Of a stretch of DNA of 20,494 nt, positions 5,498 to 11,955 are shown one piece after another. This DNA is from Erythrobacter sp. CCH5-A1. GTDB taxonomy: Bacteria; Pseudomonadota; Alphaproteobacteria; Sphingomonadales; Sphingomonadaceae. The stretch is from positions 1 through 20,494 of the forward strand of contig NZ_LSKQ01000148.1 of the NCBI RefSeq assembly GCF_001557115.1, written 5' to 3'. The position numbers and the translations under genes are program-made. The notes below the pieces were generated by a model. The model was not told where the DNA came from. It saw only the letters and a program-made list of their open reading frames with translations, and made no database searches. The first letter of the stretch is position 1; each line of letters opens with the position of its first letter.

Positions 5498-7186
5498 ATG
5501 CGGACGGTGATCTATGCCCGCTTCAGTTCGACCCTTCAGAACGCCCGATCAATCGAAGATCAGGTCGCGCTTTGCCGCGAACGGGCGGACCGCGAAGGCT
5601 GGGACGTCGTGGACGTCTTCACGGACTTTGCGATCAGCGGCGCCGCCGGGATCGACGAAGGCGCGCGCCCTGGCCTGAATGCCATGCTGGCGCGGGTCGA
5701 AGCGGGCGGGGTCGATCAGGTGCTGGCGGAAGCGACGGACCGGATCGCCCGTCACCAGGGCGACGCCTTCACGATCCGCGAACGCCTCACCTTCGCGGGC
5801 GCGCGGCTGTTCACCCTGTCCGACGGGGAAGTCACGGAGATAACCGCGACCTTCCGGGGCTTGATGGACGCCCAGTTCCGAAAAGACCTTGCCGCCAAGG
5901 TGAAGCGCGGACAGCGCGGGACCATATCGCAAAAGCGCTTCGCCGCCGGGATCGCCTATGGCTATCGCAAGGCGAACAGGCTTGACGCGAACGGCGAACT
6001 GATCCGGGGCTTGCGAGAGGTTGACGAAGATCAGGCGGAAGTCGTCCGGCGTATCTTCCGCGAATTCGCGGCGGGCTTCAGCCCGCGCCAGATCGCAGAT
6101 CGGTTGAACGCCGACGGCGTGCCAGCCGTCCAGCCCCGATCCGGGGGGAACAGTTTCTGGCGCGGATCGACCATTTACGGGGATCGCAAGCGCAAGAACG
6201 GCATTCTGCAAAACCAACTCTATGTCGGGAAGCTGATCTTCAACCGGACGCGCAAGATCGTCGATCCGCGCACGCGCAAGGCGCTGATCCGGGCGAACCC
6301 GGAAAGCGAATGGTTGATCGAAGACGTTCCGGAACTTCGGATCGTGGATGATCAGCTATGGCAGTCCGTTCAGGACGTTCTGGGGATGGTCCAAGCGCGC
6401 CGGCCGGAAAGGTCACGGCGACCGAAGCACATGCTTTCCGGCATAGTGCGTTGCGGCGTCTGTGGCGGGGCGTGGACGGTGATCGGGCGCGAACGCTGGG
6501 GCTGTTCCCGGCACCGGGAAGGCGGTCCAGCCGCTTGCAGCAATAACCGGACGACGGAAACGGCTTCCATGGAAGAACGCGTCCTGAAGGGCTTGCAGGA
6601 TCACATGCTGGACCCGGAACTGGTCGAAATTTACGTCCGGGAATATCACTTGGAACACGCCCGCCGGGCGAAGGAACTGTCCCGCGAAAGCGAACGCCTG
6701 AAGAAGCGGCACGCGGAAGCGGTCGCCAAGGTCGAACGCCTTGTGCTGGCGGTCGCCGACGGGGCGGACGAATTCGTCGAAATTCGGGAAGTGCTGGGGA
6801 AGGCGCGTGCCGAGCGTGACGCGCTGGCGGCGGAACTGAAACAGATCGAACAGCTTCCCGTCGTCGCGCTTCACCCGTCCGTGATCGCCGACTATCGCGC
6901 GCAAGTCGCCAAGCTGAACGCCGCCCTGGCGGAAAACCCTGAAGCCCGTCTGGAAGCGATCCCGAAACTTCGCGCGCTGATCAATAGCGTCCACGTCCAC
7001 CCGAAAGCGGACAAGGCGAAGGGGGTGACTATCGAAGTCACCGGCAAGCTGAATTCCATGCTGGCGCTGGCGACCGGATCGGACGCGCCCCAGCCGGGGG
7101 GAATTTCAATGTATGGTAACGATGGAGCGGGCGAAGGGATTCGAACCCTCGACCCCAACCTTGGCAAGGTTGTGCTCTACCCCTGA
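5498..7186 (+). CDS. Large serine recombinase (integrase) of the element
   Basis: A 562-residue large serine recombinase. The N-terminal resolvase fold (1-145) opens VIYARFSSTLQN, with the catalytic Ser10 after Arg8, and has the second catalytic arginine region in EATDRIARHQGDAF. The recombinase DNA-binding domain follows (about 160-300: GIAYGYRKAN, REVDEDQAEVVRRIFREFAAG). A zinc ribbon (Cys319, Cys322 in RCGVCGGAW, then WGCSRH and AACSNN) and a long coiled coil (about 380-455) complete it. It should integrate and excise the element. The last codons (about from residue 543) are the antisense of tRNA-Gly, and the stop (7184-7186) lies inside the tRNA gene, so the C-terminus depends on integration. 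All domains are complete, so the enzyme is probably active. Confidence 0.93.
   Translation: MRTVIYARFSSTLQNARSIEDQVALCRERADREGWDVVDVFTDFAISGAAGIDEGARPGLNAMLARVEAGGVDQVLAEATDRIARHQGDAFTIRERLTFAGARLFTLSDGEVTEITATFRGLMDAQFRKDLAAKVKRGQRGTISQKRFAAGIAYGYRKANRLDANGELIRGLREVDEDQAEVVRRIFREFAAGFSPRQIADRLNADGVPAVQPRSGGNSFWRGSTIYGDRKRKNGILQNQLYVGKLIFNRTRKIVDPRTRKALIRANPESEWLIEDVPELRIVDDQLWQSVQDVLGMVQARRPERSRRPKHMLSGIVRCGVCGGAWTVIGRERWGCSRHREGGPAACSNNRTTETASMEERVLKGLQDHMLDPELVEIYVREYHLEHARRAKELSRESERLKKRHAEAVAKVERLVLAVADGADEFVEIREVLGKARAERDALAAELKQIEQLPVVALHPSVIADYRAQVAKLNAALAENPEARLEAIPKLRALINSVHVHPKADKAKGVTIEVTGKLNSMLALATGSDAPQPGGISMYGNDGAGEGIRTLDPNLGKVVLYP
7100..7126. other. Element/chromosome junction at the 3' end of tRNA-Gly (putative att region)
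   Basis: The recombinase gene reaches the tRNA-Gly gene with no spacer, and the sequence style changes from GAA-rich element codons to GAG/GCC-rich host genes on the other side. The junction must lie at or just left of the encoded CCA (7123-7125), or within the tRNA 3' half. Serine integrases need only a two-base common core, so no long direct repeat is expected. The partner site lies beyond the left edge of the window and I found no tRNA-like sequence near position 1. The exact crossover cannot be fixed from this window. Confidence 0.5.
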
Positions 7187-7197
7187 GCTACGCCCGC
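7123..7197 (-). tRNA. tRNA-Gly (anticodon GCC)
   Basis: Read on the minus strand, the gene starts GCGGGCGTAGCTCAG at 7197. It has a seven-base acceptor stem (7191-7197 with 7127-7133), a D arm with GGGGTAGAGC, an anticodon stem CAACC/GGTTG enclosing TTGCCAA (anticodon GCC), and a T arm GAGGGTTCGAATCCC. The discriminator T is at 7126 and CCA is encoded at 7123-7125. It is a complete 75-base tRNA, so integration of the element has left it functional. Its promoter should lie in the 7198-7422 spacer, shared divergently with the cnoX-like gene. Confidence 0.97.
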
Positions 7198-7422
7198 TCA
7201 CTGGCGCTGACAGGAACTGCGATCAAGCGGTGTTCCTGCCGGAGAGGCGGCGCGATTAGCAGCGACCTTCAGCGGCTGCAAGCGCAAATTTGGCGCAATT
7301 CGGGCTTGATCGCATGTCGCCGAGCGGCCAGCACACGCGCGCGCTTCACAAGCGCGGCAAGGCATCCCACATGGGGACCGGACAGGCGCAAAACGCGCAT
7401 AGCGGCAGCAGGAGCAGATATC

Positions 7423-8361
7423 TTGGCCAGCATGGGACTGAGCATTGAGGAACAGAAGGCAGTCGAACGCTTCCGCAAGACGGTGGTCGAACCGTCGCAG
7501 ACCAAGCTCGTCATCCTCGACTTCTGGGCAGAGTGGTGCGGGCCCTGCAAGGCATTGACCCCGGTGCTCGAAAAGGTCGCGGGCGAATATGCCGACAAGG
7601 GCGTGGTGCTCGCGAAGATCAATGTCGATGAGGAACAGTTCATCGCCGCGCAGTTCCAGGTGCGCTCGATCCCGACGGTCTATGCGATGTTCCAGGGCCA
7701 GCCGGTCGCCGACCTCACATCCGCGCGCAGCGAATCGCAATTGAAGGCGGTGCTCGACCAGTTGCTCGCCCAGTTGCCGGTCGAAGGCGGAGCGGGTGAC
7801 GGCGCGGCGCCGCAGGGGCCTTCGCCCGAGGAGATCGCGCAGTTCGTCAAGATGGGCGAAGAGGCGCTCGCCGCCGCCGATCCGCAGCGCGCCGCGTCGA
7901 TCTTCGCCCAGATCACCGAATTCGCGCCCGAGAACGCGCCTGCCCACGCGGGGCTGGTGCGCGCGCTGGTGCAATTGGGTGAGGTCGATCAAGCGCGGCA
8001 GGTGATGGAAGTGATCGACAGCGACCCGCGCCTTGCCACGGACAGCGCGATCGGGCCCGCCCGCAGCGCGCTCGAACTCGCGGGCACCCGGGTCGACGAC
8101 AGCGAGCTCGCCTCCTTGCGCGCCGCCGCCGAGGCCGCCCCGCAAGACATGGACGCGCAGTTCGCCTTCGCCGAGGCCGCCTTTGCTGCCGGTGAGCGCG
8201 ATGCCGCCGCCGACACGCTCCTCGCCATGATTGCCGCCGACCGCGAGTGGAACGAGGGCGCCGCGCGCGCGAAGCTGCTCAAGATCTTCGAAGCCACGGG
8301 GCTGGAAGACGAATGGGTGGTCGGCGTCCGCCGCCGCCTCTCGCGCGTATTGTTCGGATGA
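7423..8361 (+). CDS. cnoX: CnoX/YbbN-like chaperedoxin (thioredoxin plus TPR-like domain)
   Basis: A cytoplasmic thioredoxin-fold protein (312 aa from the TTG, 309 from the ATG at 7432). Residues 25-125 are thioredoxin with FWAEWCGPCK (Cys39, Cys42) and the cis-Pro loop in RSIPTVYAMF. Residues about 130-310 are alanine-rich TPR-like helices. CnoX proteins hold unfolded proteins and guard them from over-oxidation, passing them to GroEL/DnaK. Unlike the E. coli protein, this one keeps both active-site cysteines, as known for Caulobacter CnoX. I prefer the TTG at 7423 because AGGAG (7410-7414) is eight bases upstream, while the ATG is 17 bases away. Its TGA overlaps the next ATG (8358-8361), so it is coupled to the LON-domain gene. 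Confidence 0.88.
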   Translation: MASMGLSIEEQKAVERFRKTVVEPSQTKLVILDFWAEWCGPCKALTPVLEKVAGEYADKGVVLAKINVDEEQFIAAQFQVRSIPTVYAMFQGQPVADLTSARSESQLKAVLDQLLAQLPVEGGAGDGAAPQGPSPEEIAQFVKMGEEALAAADPQRAASIFAQITEFAPENAPAHAGLVRALVQLGEVDQARQVMEVIDSDPRLATDSAIGPARSALELAGTRVDDSELASLRAAAEAAPQDMDAQFAFAEAAFAAGERDAAADTLLAMIAADREWNEGAARAKLLKIFEATGLEDEWVVGVRRRLSRVLFG

Positions 8362-8969
8362 CCAAGAGGCTTCCCATCTTCCCCCTGACGGGCGCGGTGC
8401 TGTTTCCCGGGATGCAGCTGCCGCTCCACATCTTCGAGCCGCGCTACCGCGCGATGGTCGGCGATGCGCTGATCCGTGACCGGCTGATCGCGATGATCCA
8501 GCCCCAGCGACCGATCGAGGGCGCGCCGTTGTTCGAGGTCGGCTGCGTCGGCCGGATCGGCGAGATCCAGGCGATGGACGACGGGCGCTACAACCTTATT
8601 CTGCAAGGCACCGCGCGGTTCCGTCTGGTGCGCGAGCTCGAGGTGACCACCGCCTACCGCCAGGTCGAGGCGGAGATCTTCGACGAGGACGAGGACGAGA
8701 CCCTCACCCACGCCCAGCGCGGCGGGTTCGAGCGCGAGGCGCGGCATTTCGCGGATTCGCAGGGCTATTCGGTCGACTGGGACTCGGTCGAGCGGCTCGA
8801 CGATCGCTCGCTCATCAACGGCGTCTCGCAGATCGCGCCCTTCGATCCCGCGAGCAAACAGGCGCTGCTCGAGGCCGAGACGCTGACCGACCGGTGCGAA
8901 TTGCTGGTCCAGCTGATGCAGTTCTACGGCCGGCACGATGGCGGCGAGGAAATCGTGACGCTGCAATAG
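8358..8969 (+). CDS. LON peptidase substrate-binding domain protein
   Basis: A 203-residue protein corresponding to the N-terminal substrate-binding domain of Lon protease (LON_substr_bdg) without the AAA+ and peptidase parts. Visible blocks are RLPIFPLTGAVLFPGMQLPL, HIFEPRYRAMVGDAL, VGCVGRIGEIQAMDDGRYNL and QGTARFRLV; the C-terminal half is helical (EAETLTDRCELLVQLMQFYG). Such stand-alone proteins are common in Alphaproteobacteria; the role is undefined, possibly substrate recognition or protein quality control. The ATGA overlap with the thioredoxin-TPR gene supports a shared proteostasis job. The length is normal for the stand-alone family. A small hairpin with a short T run follows the stop. 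Confidence 0.92.
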   Translation: MTKRLPIFPLTGAVLFPGMQLPLHIFEPRYRAMVGDALIRDRLIAMIQPQRPIEGAPLFEVGCVGRIGEIQAMDDGRYNLILQGTARFRLVRELEVTTAYRQVEAEIFDEDEDETLTHAQRGGFEREARHFADSQGYSVDWDSVERLDDRSLINGVSQIAPFDPASKQALLEAETLTDRCELLVQLMQFYGRHDGGEEIVTLQ

Positions 8970-8986
8970 CGGCAAACGGCCGCTTT
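8968..8986 (+). terminator. Possible intrinsic terminator after the LON-domain gene
   Basis: AGCGGC (8968-8973), a five-base loop AAACG, then GCCGCT (8979-8984), followed by TT; the six-base stem begins inside the TAG stop codon. The T run is very short, so termination may be weak or Rho-assisted. Confidence 0.45.
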
Positions 8987-9088
8987 CAGGATTGCACCGG
9001 GCGCGTGCGTATGTCGCGAAGCGGGTGAATTTTTGCCCCATGCGACCCCGCTGCGATTAAACGCGCCCGCGGCAACCAAGGTCTCGCT

Positions 9089-9124
9089 CCCCTCCCGCTG
9101 GCGGGAGGGGCTGGGGGTGGGCCT
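9089..9124. repeat. Palindromic GC-rich dispersed repeat (CCCCTCCCGC/GCGGGAGGGG) with G-rich tail
   Basis: A perfect 10-bp inverted repeat, CCCCTCCCGC (9089-9098) and GCGGGAGGGG (9101-9110), separated by only TG, followed by the G-rich tail CTGGGGGTGGGCC (9111-9123). From memory, this arrangement (hairpin then a TGGGGGTGGGC tail) recurs in intergenic regions of many sphingomonad and other alphaproteobacterial genomes as a REP-like element; only one copy is in this window. It lies in the gene-free stretch between the LON-domain gene and the mtnP remnant. It could also act as a bidirectional transcription stop. Confidence 0.65.
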
Positions 9125-9203
9125 GTGCGACGATCGTTCAGGGGCTCGATTCCGGACATGGCAGATTTTGGCGGCGATCCAGCGAATGCAGCCGCTCCGC
9201 CCG

Positions 9204-9351
9204 CCCCTCAAATCGTCCGGCGAACGCGTCGCGCTCGGCCATTGGCGCGGGACCCGCGTTCGTCCGGGGCAGTGTGGCAATGAAGTTCAGGGCCATCGCC
9301 CGCGCGAGAACCGTTGTCCCACACCTGCTGGACCTGCTCGCCGCCATTGCC
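9204..9351 (-). pseudogene. Decayed fragment of the 3' end of mtnP
   Basis: On the minus strand, conceptual translation gives EQVQQVWDNG in one frame, then LARAMALNFIATLP in another, then PAPMAERDAFAGRFEG. These line up in order with EVVQQMQANG, LARAMVRNFIAALP and PALMAKLDAVAGRLFG at the C-terminus of the intact mtnP product 1 kb away. At DNA level CCATCGCCCGCGCGAG and ATGAAGTTC are identical, and the last 51 bases align without gaps at roughly two thirds identity by hand count. The copy has one frameshift and an internal deletion of about 20 codons, lacks the stop codon at the matching position, and lacks everything upstream. It has the same orientation as mtnP. This is a dead remnant, not a gene. 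Confidence 0.75.
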
Positions 9352-9460
9352 AGACAAGCGGTTAACGACGATAGTGCATAAAGGTCAATTTCCACCGCCC
9401 ATAGGTGCAACTATCCCGCCCTTGCCTGTCCCACTACAATTGCTAGAGGGGCCGGTAATC

Positions 9461-10132
9461 ATGGGGAAGCGGAGTGACCATCGCGTGATGTCAGAACAAG
9501 AGCCAGCAACGACCGAGGTCGTGGGTCTGCGGCGGACGCGACGGCGGGGCAAGAAAGCGAAGCCCACGTGGCAGTCGACTGTGGTTAACGCAGTCAAGTC
9601 TCAGCGGTTCAAGCAGGCGTTGGCTGGGCTTGCCGGAGTCTACGTGTTGTTCAGCCTGTATAACTGGTATGTCGATGCCACCTCTTACGGTGGTGTGCTG
9701 CTGGGCGGGACGCAGGACGAGGCGCTCTACGCGCTGGGGCCCAACCCTGATGTCACCAGTTTTTCCTCGGGTGTGAAGCGGCTTGATTTTCCTACCGACC
9801 GCGGAACGATGATGTCGGTCACCCTGTCGAAGGACGGGCAGATTGACAGCGTTCGCTGTGCCATCGTGCCCGGCAAGTCCGGTATCTGCCCTGCGATGTT
9901 CCACATTTCTCCGGGCCATCATGAAAGCGATATGTATGGATGGCTGGGTGTCCCCAATCGCAGGACAGTCAAAGGCGATGTGCTGACTGCCGACTACACC
10001 GGGCTTGGGGTGCGGTTTGAACTCCGCCAGTTCAAGGTCGTCGCGGTCACCCATTATGCTGGCGGAGACGTGATTGGCCACACGGCTCGGTTTATCCGCC
10101 ACCTGCTCTATATTCCGGGCGGCGTCATCTAG
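9461..10132 (+). CDS. Hypothetical membrane-anchored protein (223 aa), lower-GC island
   Basis: A 223-residue protein with a basic cytoplasmic N-terminus (residues 1-60, containing RRTRRRGKKAK), one membrane span at about 62-80 (LAGLAGVYVLFSLYNWYV), and an outside domain. The ATG has AGAGGGG nine bases upstream (9445-9451), so I prefer it to the later in-frame ATG at 9488. The outer part seems to hold two similar halves, GVLLGGTQDEALYALGPNP and SPGHHESDMYGWLGVPNR, each followed by strands, which recalls the BamE/SmpA fold (inference, weak). Two Cys (CAIVPGKSGIC) might form a disulfide. Base composition is visibly lower in GC than on either side, and the gene sits between an mtnP remnant and intact mtnP, both signs of acquisition. 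Family not recognised. Confidence 0.7.
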   Translation: MGKRSDHRVMSEQEPATTEVVGLRRTRRRGKKAKPTWQSTVVNAVKSQRFKQALAGLAGVYVLFSLYNWYVDATSYGGVLLGGTQDEALYALGPNPDVTSFSSGVKRLDFPTDRGTMMSVTLSKDGQIDSVRCAIVPGKSGICPAMFHISPGHHESDMYGWLGVPNRRTVKGDVLTADYTGLGVRFELRQFKVVAVTHYAGGDVIGHTARFIRHLLYIPGGVI

Positions 10133-10160
10133 CGTGACGCACGGCTGCGGGGGGGGGCAG

Positions 10161-11027
10161 TTACCCGAACAACCGCCCCGCCACCGCGTCCAGTTTGGCC
10201 ATCAGCGCCGGATCGTGTTCGTCCGGCGCGGTGATGACGGCATCGTCCAGAGCGGTGTCGATCGGCGAGGGCTCGCGCTCCTCGGGCAGGGCGGCGATGA
10301 AGTTCCGCACCATCGCCCGCGCGAGCGCGCCGTTGGCCTGCATCTGCTGCACCACCTCGGCGACATCGACCGCCTCGCCATCACGCCAGCAGTCATAGTC
10401 GGTGACCATGCCGACGAGGGCATAGGGCAGCTCCGCCTCGCGGGCGAGCTTGGCTTCGGGCATGGCGGTCATCCCGATCACGTCCGCGCCCCACTGGCGG
10501 TACATCCGGCTTTCGGCGCGGGTCGAGAATTGCGGGCCTTCCATGGCGAGATAGGTGGCTCCCACAGCGACCTTGCCCTTGGCGGCCACCACCGCCTGCG
10601 CGGCCATGTCCGACAGGCGCGGGCAGACCGGATCGGCCATCGAGACATGGGTGACGAAGCCGCTGGTGAAGAATGTGCTGGGGCGGTGGACGGTGCGGTC
10701 GATGAACTGCTCGACCACGGCAAAGCGCCCGGGCTCAAGCTCCTCGCGCAAAGATCCGACCGCGCTGATCGCGAGGATATCGGTGCAACCGGCGCGCTTC
10801 AGCGCATCGATATTGGCGCGCGCATTAAGCTCGCTCGGGGATATCGGGTGCCCGCGACCGTGGCGGGGGAGGAAGCGCACCTTCACCCCGCCGATGGTCC
10901 CGCACAGGATCTCGTCCGAGGGATCGCCCCACGGGGTCTCGATCGCGATCCACTGCGCGTCTTCCAGCCCATCGATCGCGTAGAGGCCCGATCCGCCGAT
11001 GATCCCGATGCACCATTCGCTGGCCAT
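10161..11027 (-). CDS. mtnP: S-methyl-5'-thioadenosine phosphorylase
   Basis: A 288-residue enzyme of methionine salvage: it splits methylthioadenosine with phosphate into adenine and methylthioribose-1-phosphate. It is a PNP/MTAP family member with GIIGGSGLY at the N-terminus, the phosphate-site region FLPRHGRGHPISPSELNARA, AISAVGSL, the hallmark YLAMEGPQFSTRAE, then GMTAMPEAKLARE and the base-selecting TDYDCW. An Asp in TDYD fits 6-aminopurine (MTA) preference. Two starts are possible: ATG at 11039 has its purine-rich stretch directly abutting, while ATG at 11027 gives the usual short N-terminus before the GIIGGSG strand, so I chose 11027. It lies about 33 bp after the GST gene on the same strand, probably one transcript. 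A broken copy of its 3' end lies downstream. Confidence 0.92.
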   Translation of the reverse strand: MASEWCIGIIGGSGLYAIDGLEDAQWIAIETPWGDPSDEILCGTIGGVKVRFLPRHGRGHPISPSELNARANIDALKRAGCTDILAISAVGSLREELEPGRFAVVEQFIDRTVHRPSTFFTSGFVTHVSMADPVCPRLSDMAAQAVVAAKGKVAVGATYLAMEGPQFSTRAESRMYRQWGADVIGMTAMPEAKLAREAELPYALVGMVTDYDCWRDGEAVDVAEVVQQMQANGALARAMVRNFIAALPEEREPSPIDTALDDAVITAPDEHDPALMAKLDAVAGRLFG

Positions 11028-11060
11028 GCTGCCTGCCATCCTCTCTGTACGTAGAGGGCC

Positions 11061-11765
11061 TTAGGTCAGGTCGAAGCGGCTGGGCAAGGCCTTGCGGATG
11101 ATCGCGTCGGCTGCGGCATAGGGCCCGGCGATTTCGGGCCGCGCGAACATGGCCGCGAAGTGGCGCTCGAGCGCCGGCCAGCCCCCCAGCGGCATCTCTG
11201 CCACCAGCGCGATCTGGAGCATGACCTGCGTCACCGTGATGTCGGCAATCGACAGCGCATCGCCCGCAAAGAACTGCGCGCCCGCAAGCCGCGTCTCGAG
11301 CACGTCGAACAGCGGCGGCAGCTGTTTGGCCCAGGCCTCGCGCGCCTTGTCGAGCCTCGGCTCCTCGCCCTTGCTGACGGCAAAGAAGATCGGCCGGAAG
11401 ATGCCCAGACCTCCGGCGGCGGCAAGCGATGTGTCGGCGAATTCCTCGATGAACAGCGCTTCGGCATAATCCAGCGGGTCCGCCGGGTAGAGCGCGGGCG
11501 CGGGGTGCTTGCGCTCGATATAGGCACAGATCGCCGAGGAATCGGGGATCGTCCCGCGCGTGCCCTGCTCGGTCACGCTGCGGTCGCGCAGCACCGGGAT
11601 GCGCTTCATCGGCGAGATATCGGTGAACCATTGCGGGGGCGCGAAGACATTGACTGCCTCGACCTCGTGCGGGACGCCTTTCAGCAGGCACAGGCTCGCC
11701 ACCTTGCGCACGAAGGGCGAGACGGGGCTGCCGTAGATCACCAGATCGGGGCGGGGGTCGGTCAT
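11061..11765 (-). CDS. Glutathione S-transferase family protein
   Basis: A 234-residue soluble GST. Residues 1-88 form the thioredoxin-like domain: DLVIYGSPVSPFVRKVASLC, with Ser/Pro at the glutathione site, RIPVLRD with the cis-Pro, and DSSAICAYIERKHP, the glutathione gamma-glutamyl contact. The remainder is the all-helical domain with the N-capping motif in LSIADITVTQVML. Substrate cannot be told from sequence. The ATG at 11765 has AGAGGA six bases upstream; the longer frame to 11801 lacks a better site. It is the first gene of a likely two-gene unit with mtnP and is divergent from the aldehyde dehydrogenase operon. The 190-bp divergent spacer holds no obvious consensus promoter. Confidence 0.9.
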   Translation of the reverse strand: MTDPRPDLVIYGSPVSPFVRKVASLCLLKGVPHEVEAVNVFAPPQWFTDISPMKRIPVLRDRSVTEQGTRGTIPDSSAICAYIERKHPAPALYPADPLDYAEALFIEEFADTSLAAAGGLGIFRPIFFAVSKGEEPRLDKAREAWAKQLPPLFDVLETRLAGAQFFAGDALSIADITVTQVMLQIALVAEMPLGGWPALERHFAAMFARPEIAGPYAAADAIIRKALPSRFDLT

Positions 11766-11955
11766 GATGTGTCCTCTCGTCATCGGGTCGGAACGCCCCA
11801 CATAAGCGAGCGCGGGCGTAGCGCAATCATCAGGTGATCGCGCGCGCGGCCAGGGTTAGCATTGCAGTCGAAGCTGACGATTGCGTTTTCGGATGCAACG
11901 CGCCAACCTGAGCGGGAGAGAGACGACTCCCCCATTCGTTAGAGAGGACACACCC

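Noticed and set aside
9033..9365. Plus-strand ORF of 110 codons in the gene-free spacer.
   Set aside because: Its N-terminal part is simply the translated palindromic repeat and the rest is antisense to the mtnP remnant; no ribosome-binding site.
9138..9410. Minus-strand ORF of 90 codons containing LARAMALNFIATLP.
   Set aside because: Not an intact gene: the similarity to MtnP switches frame and skips about 20 codons, so it was recorded as a pseudogene fragment.
10149..10157. Run of nine G residues between the 223-aa gene and mtnP.
   Set aside because: A phase-variable tract was considered, but it lies between two convergent gene ends and outside any promoter or coding frame, so it has no evident effect.
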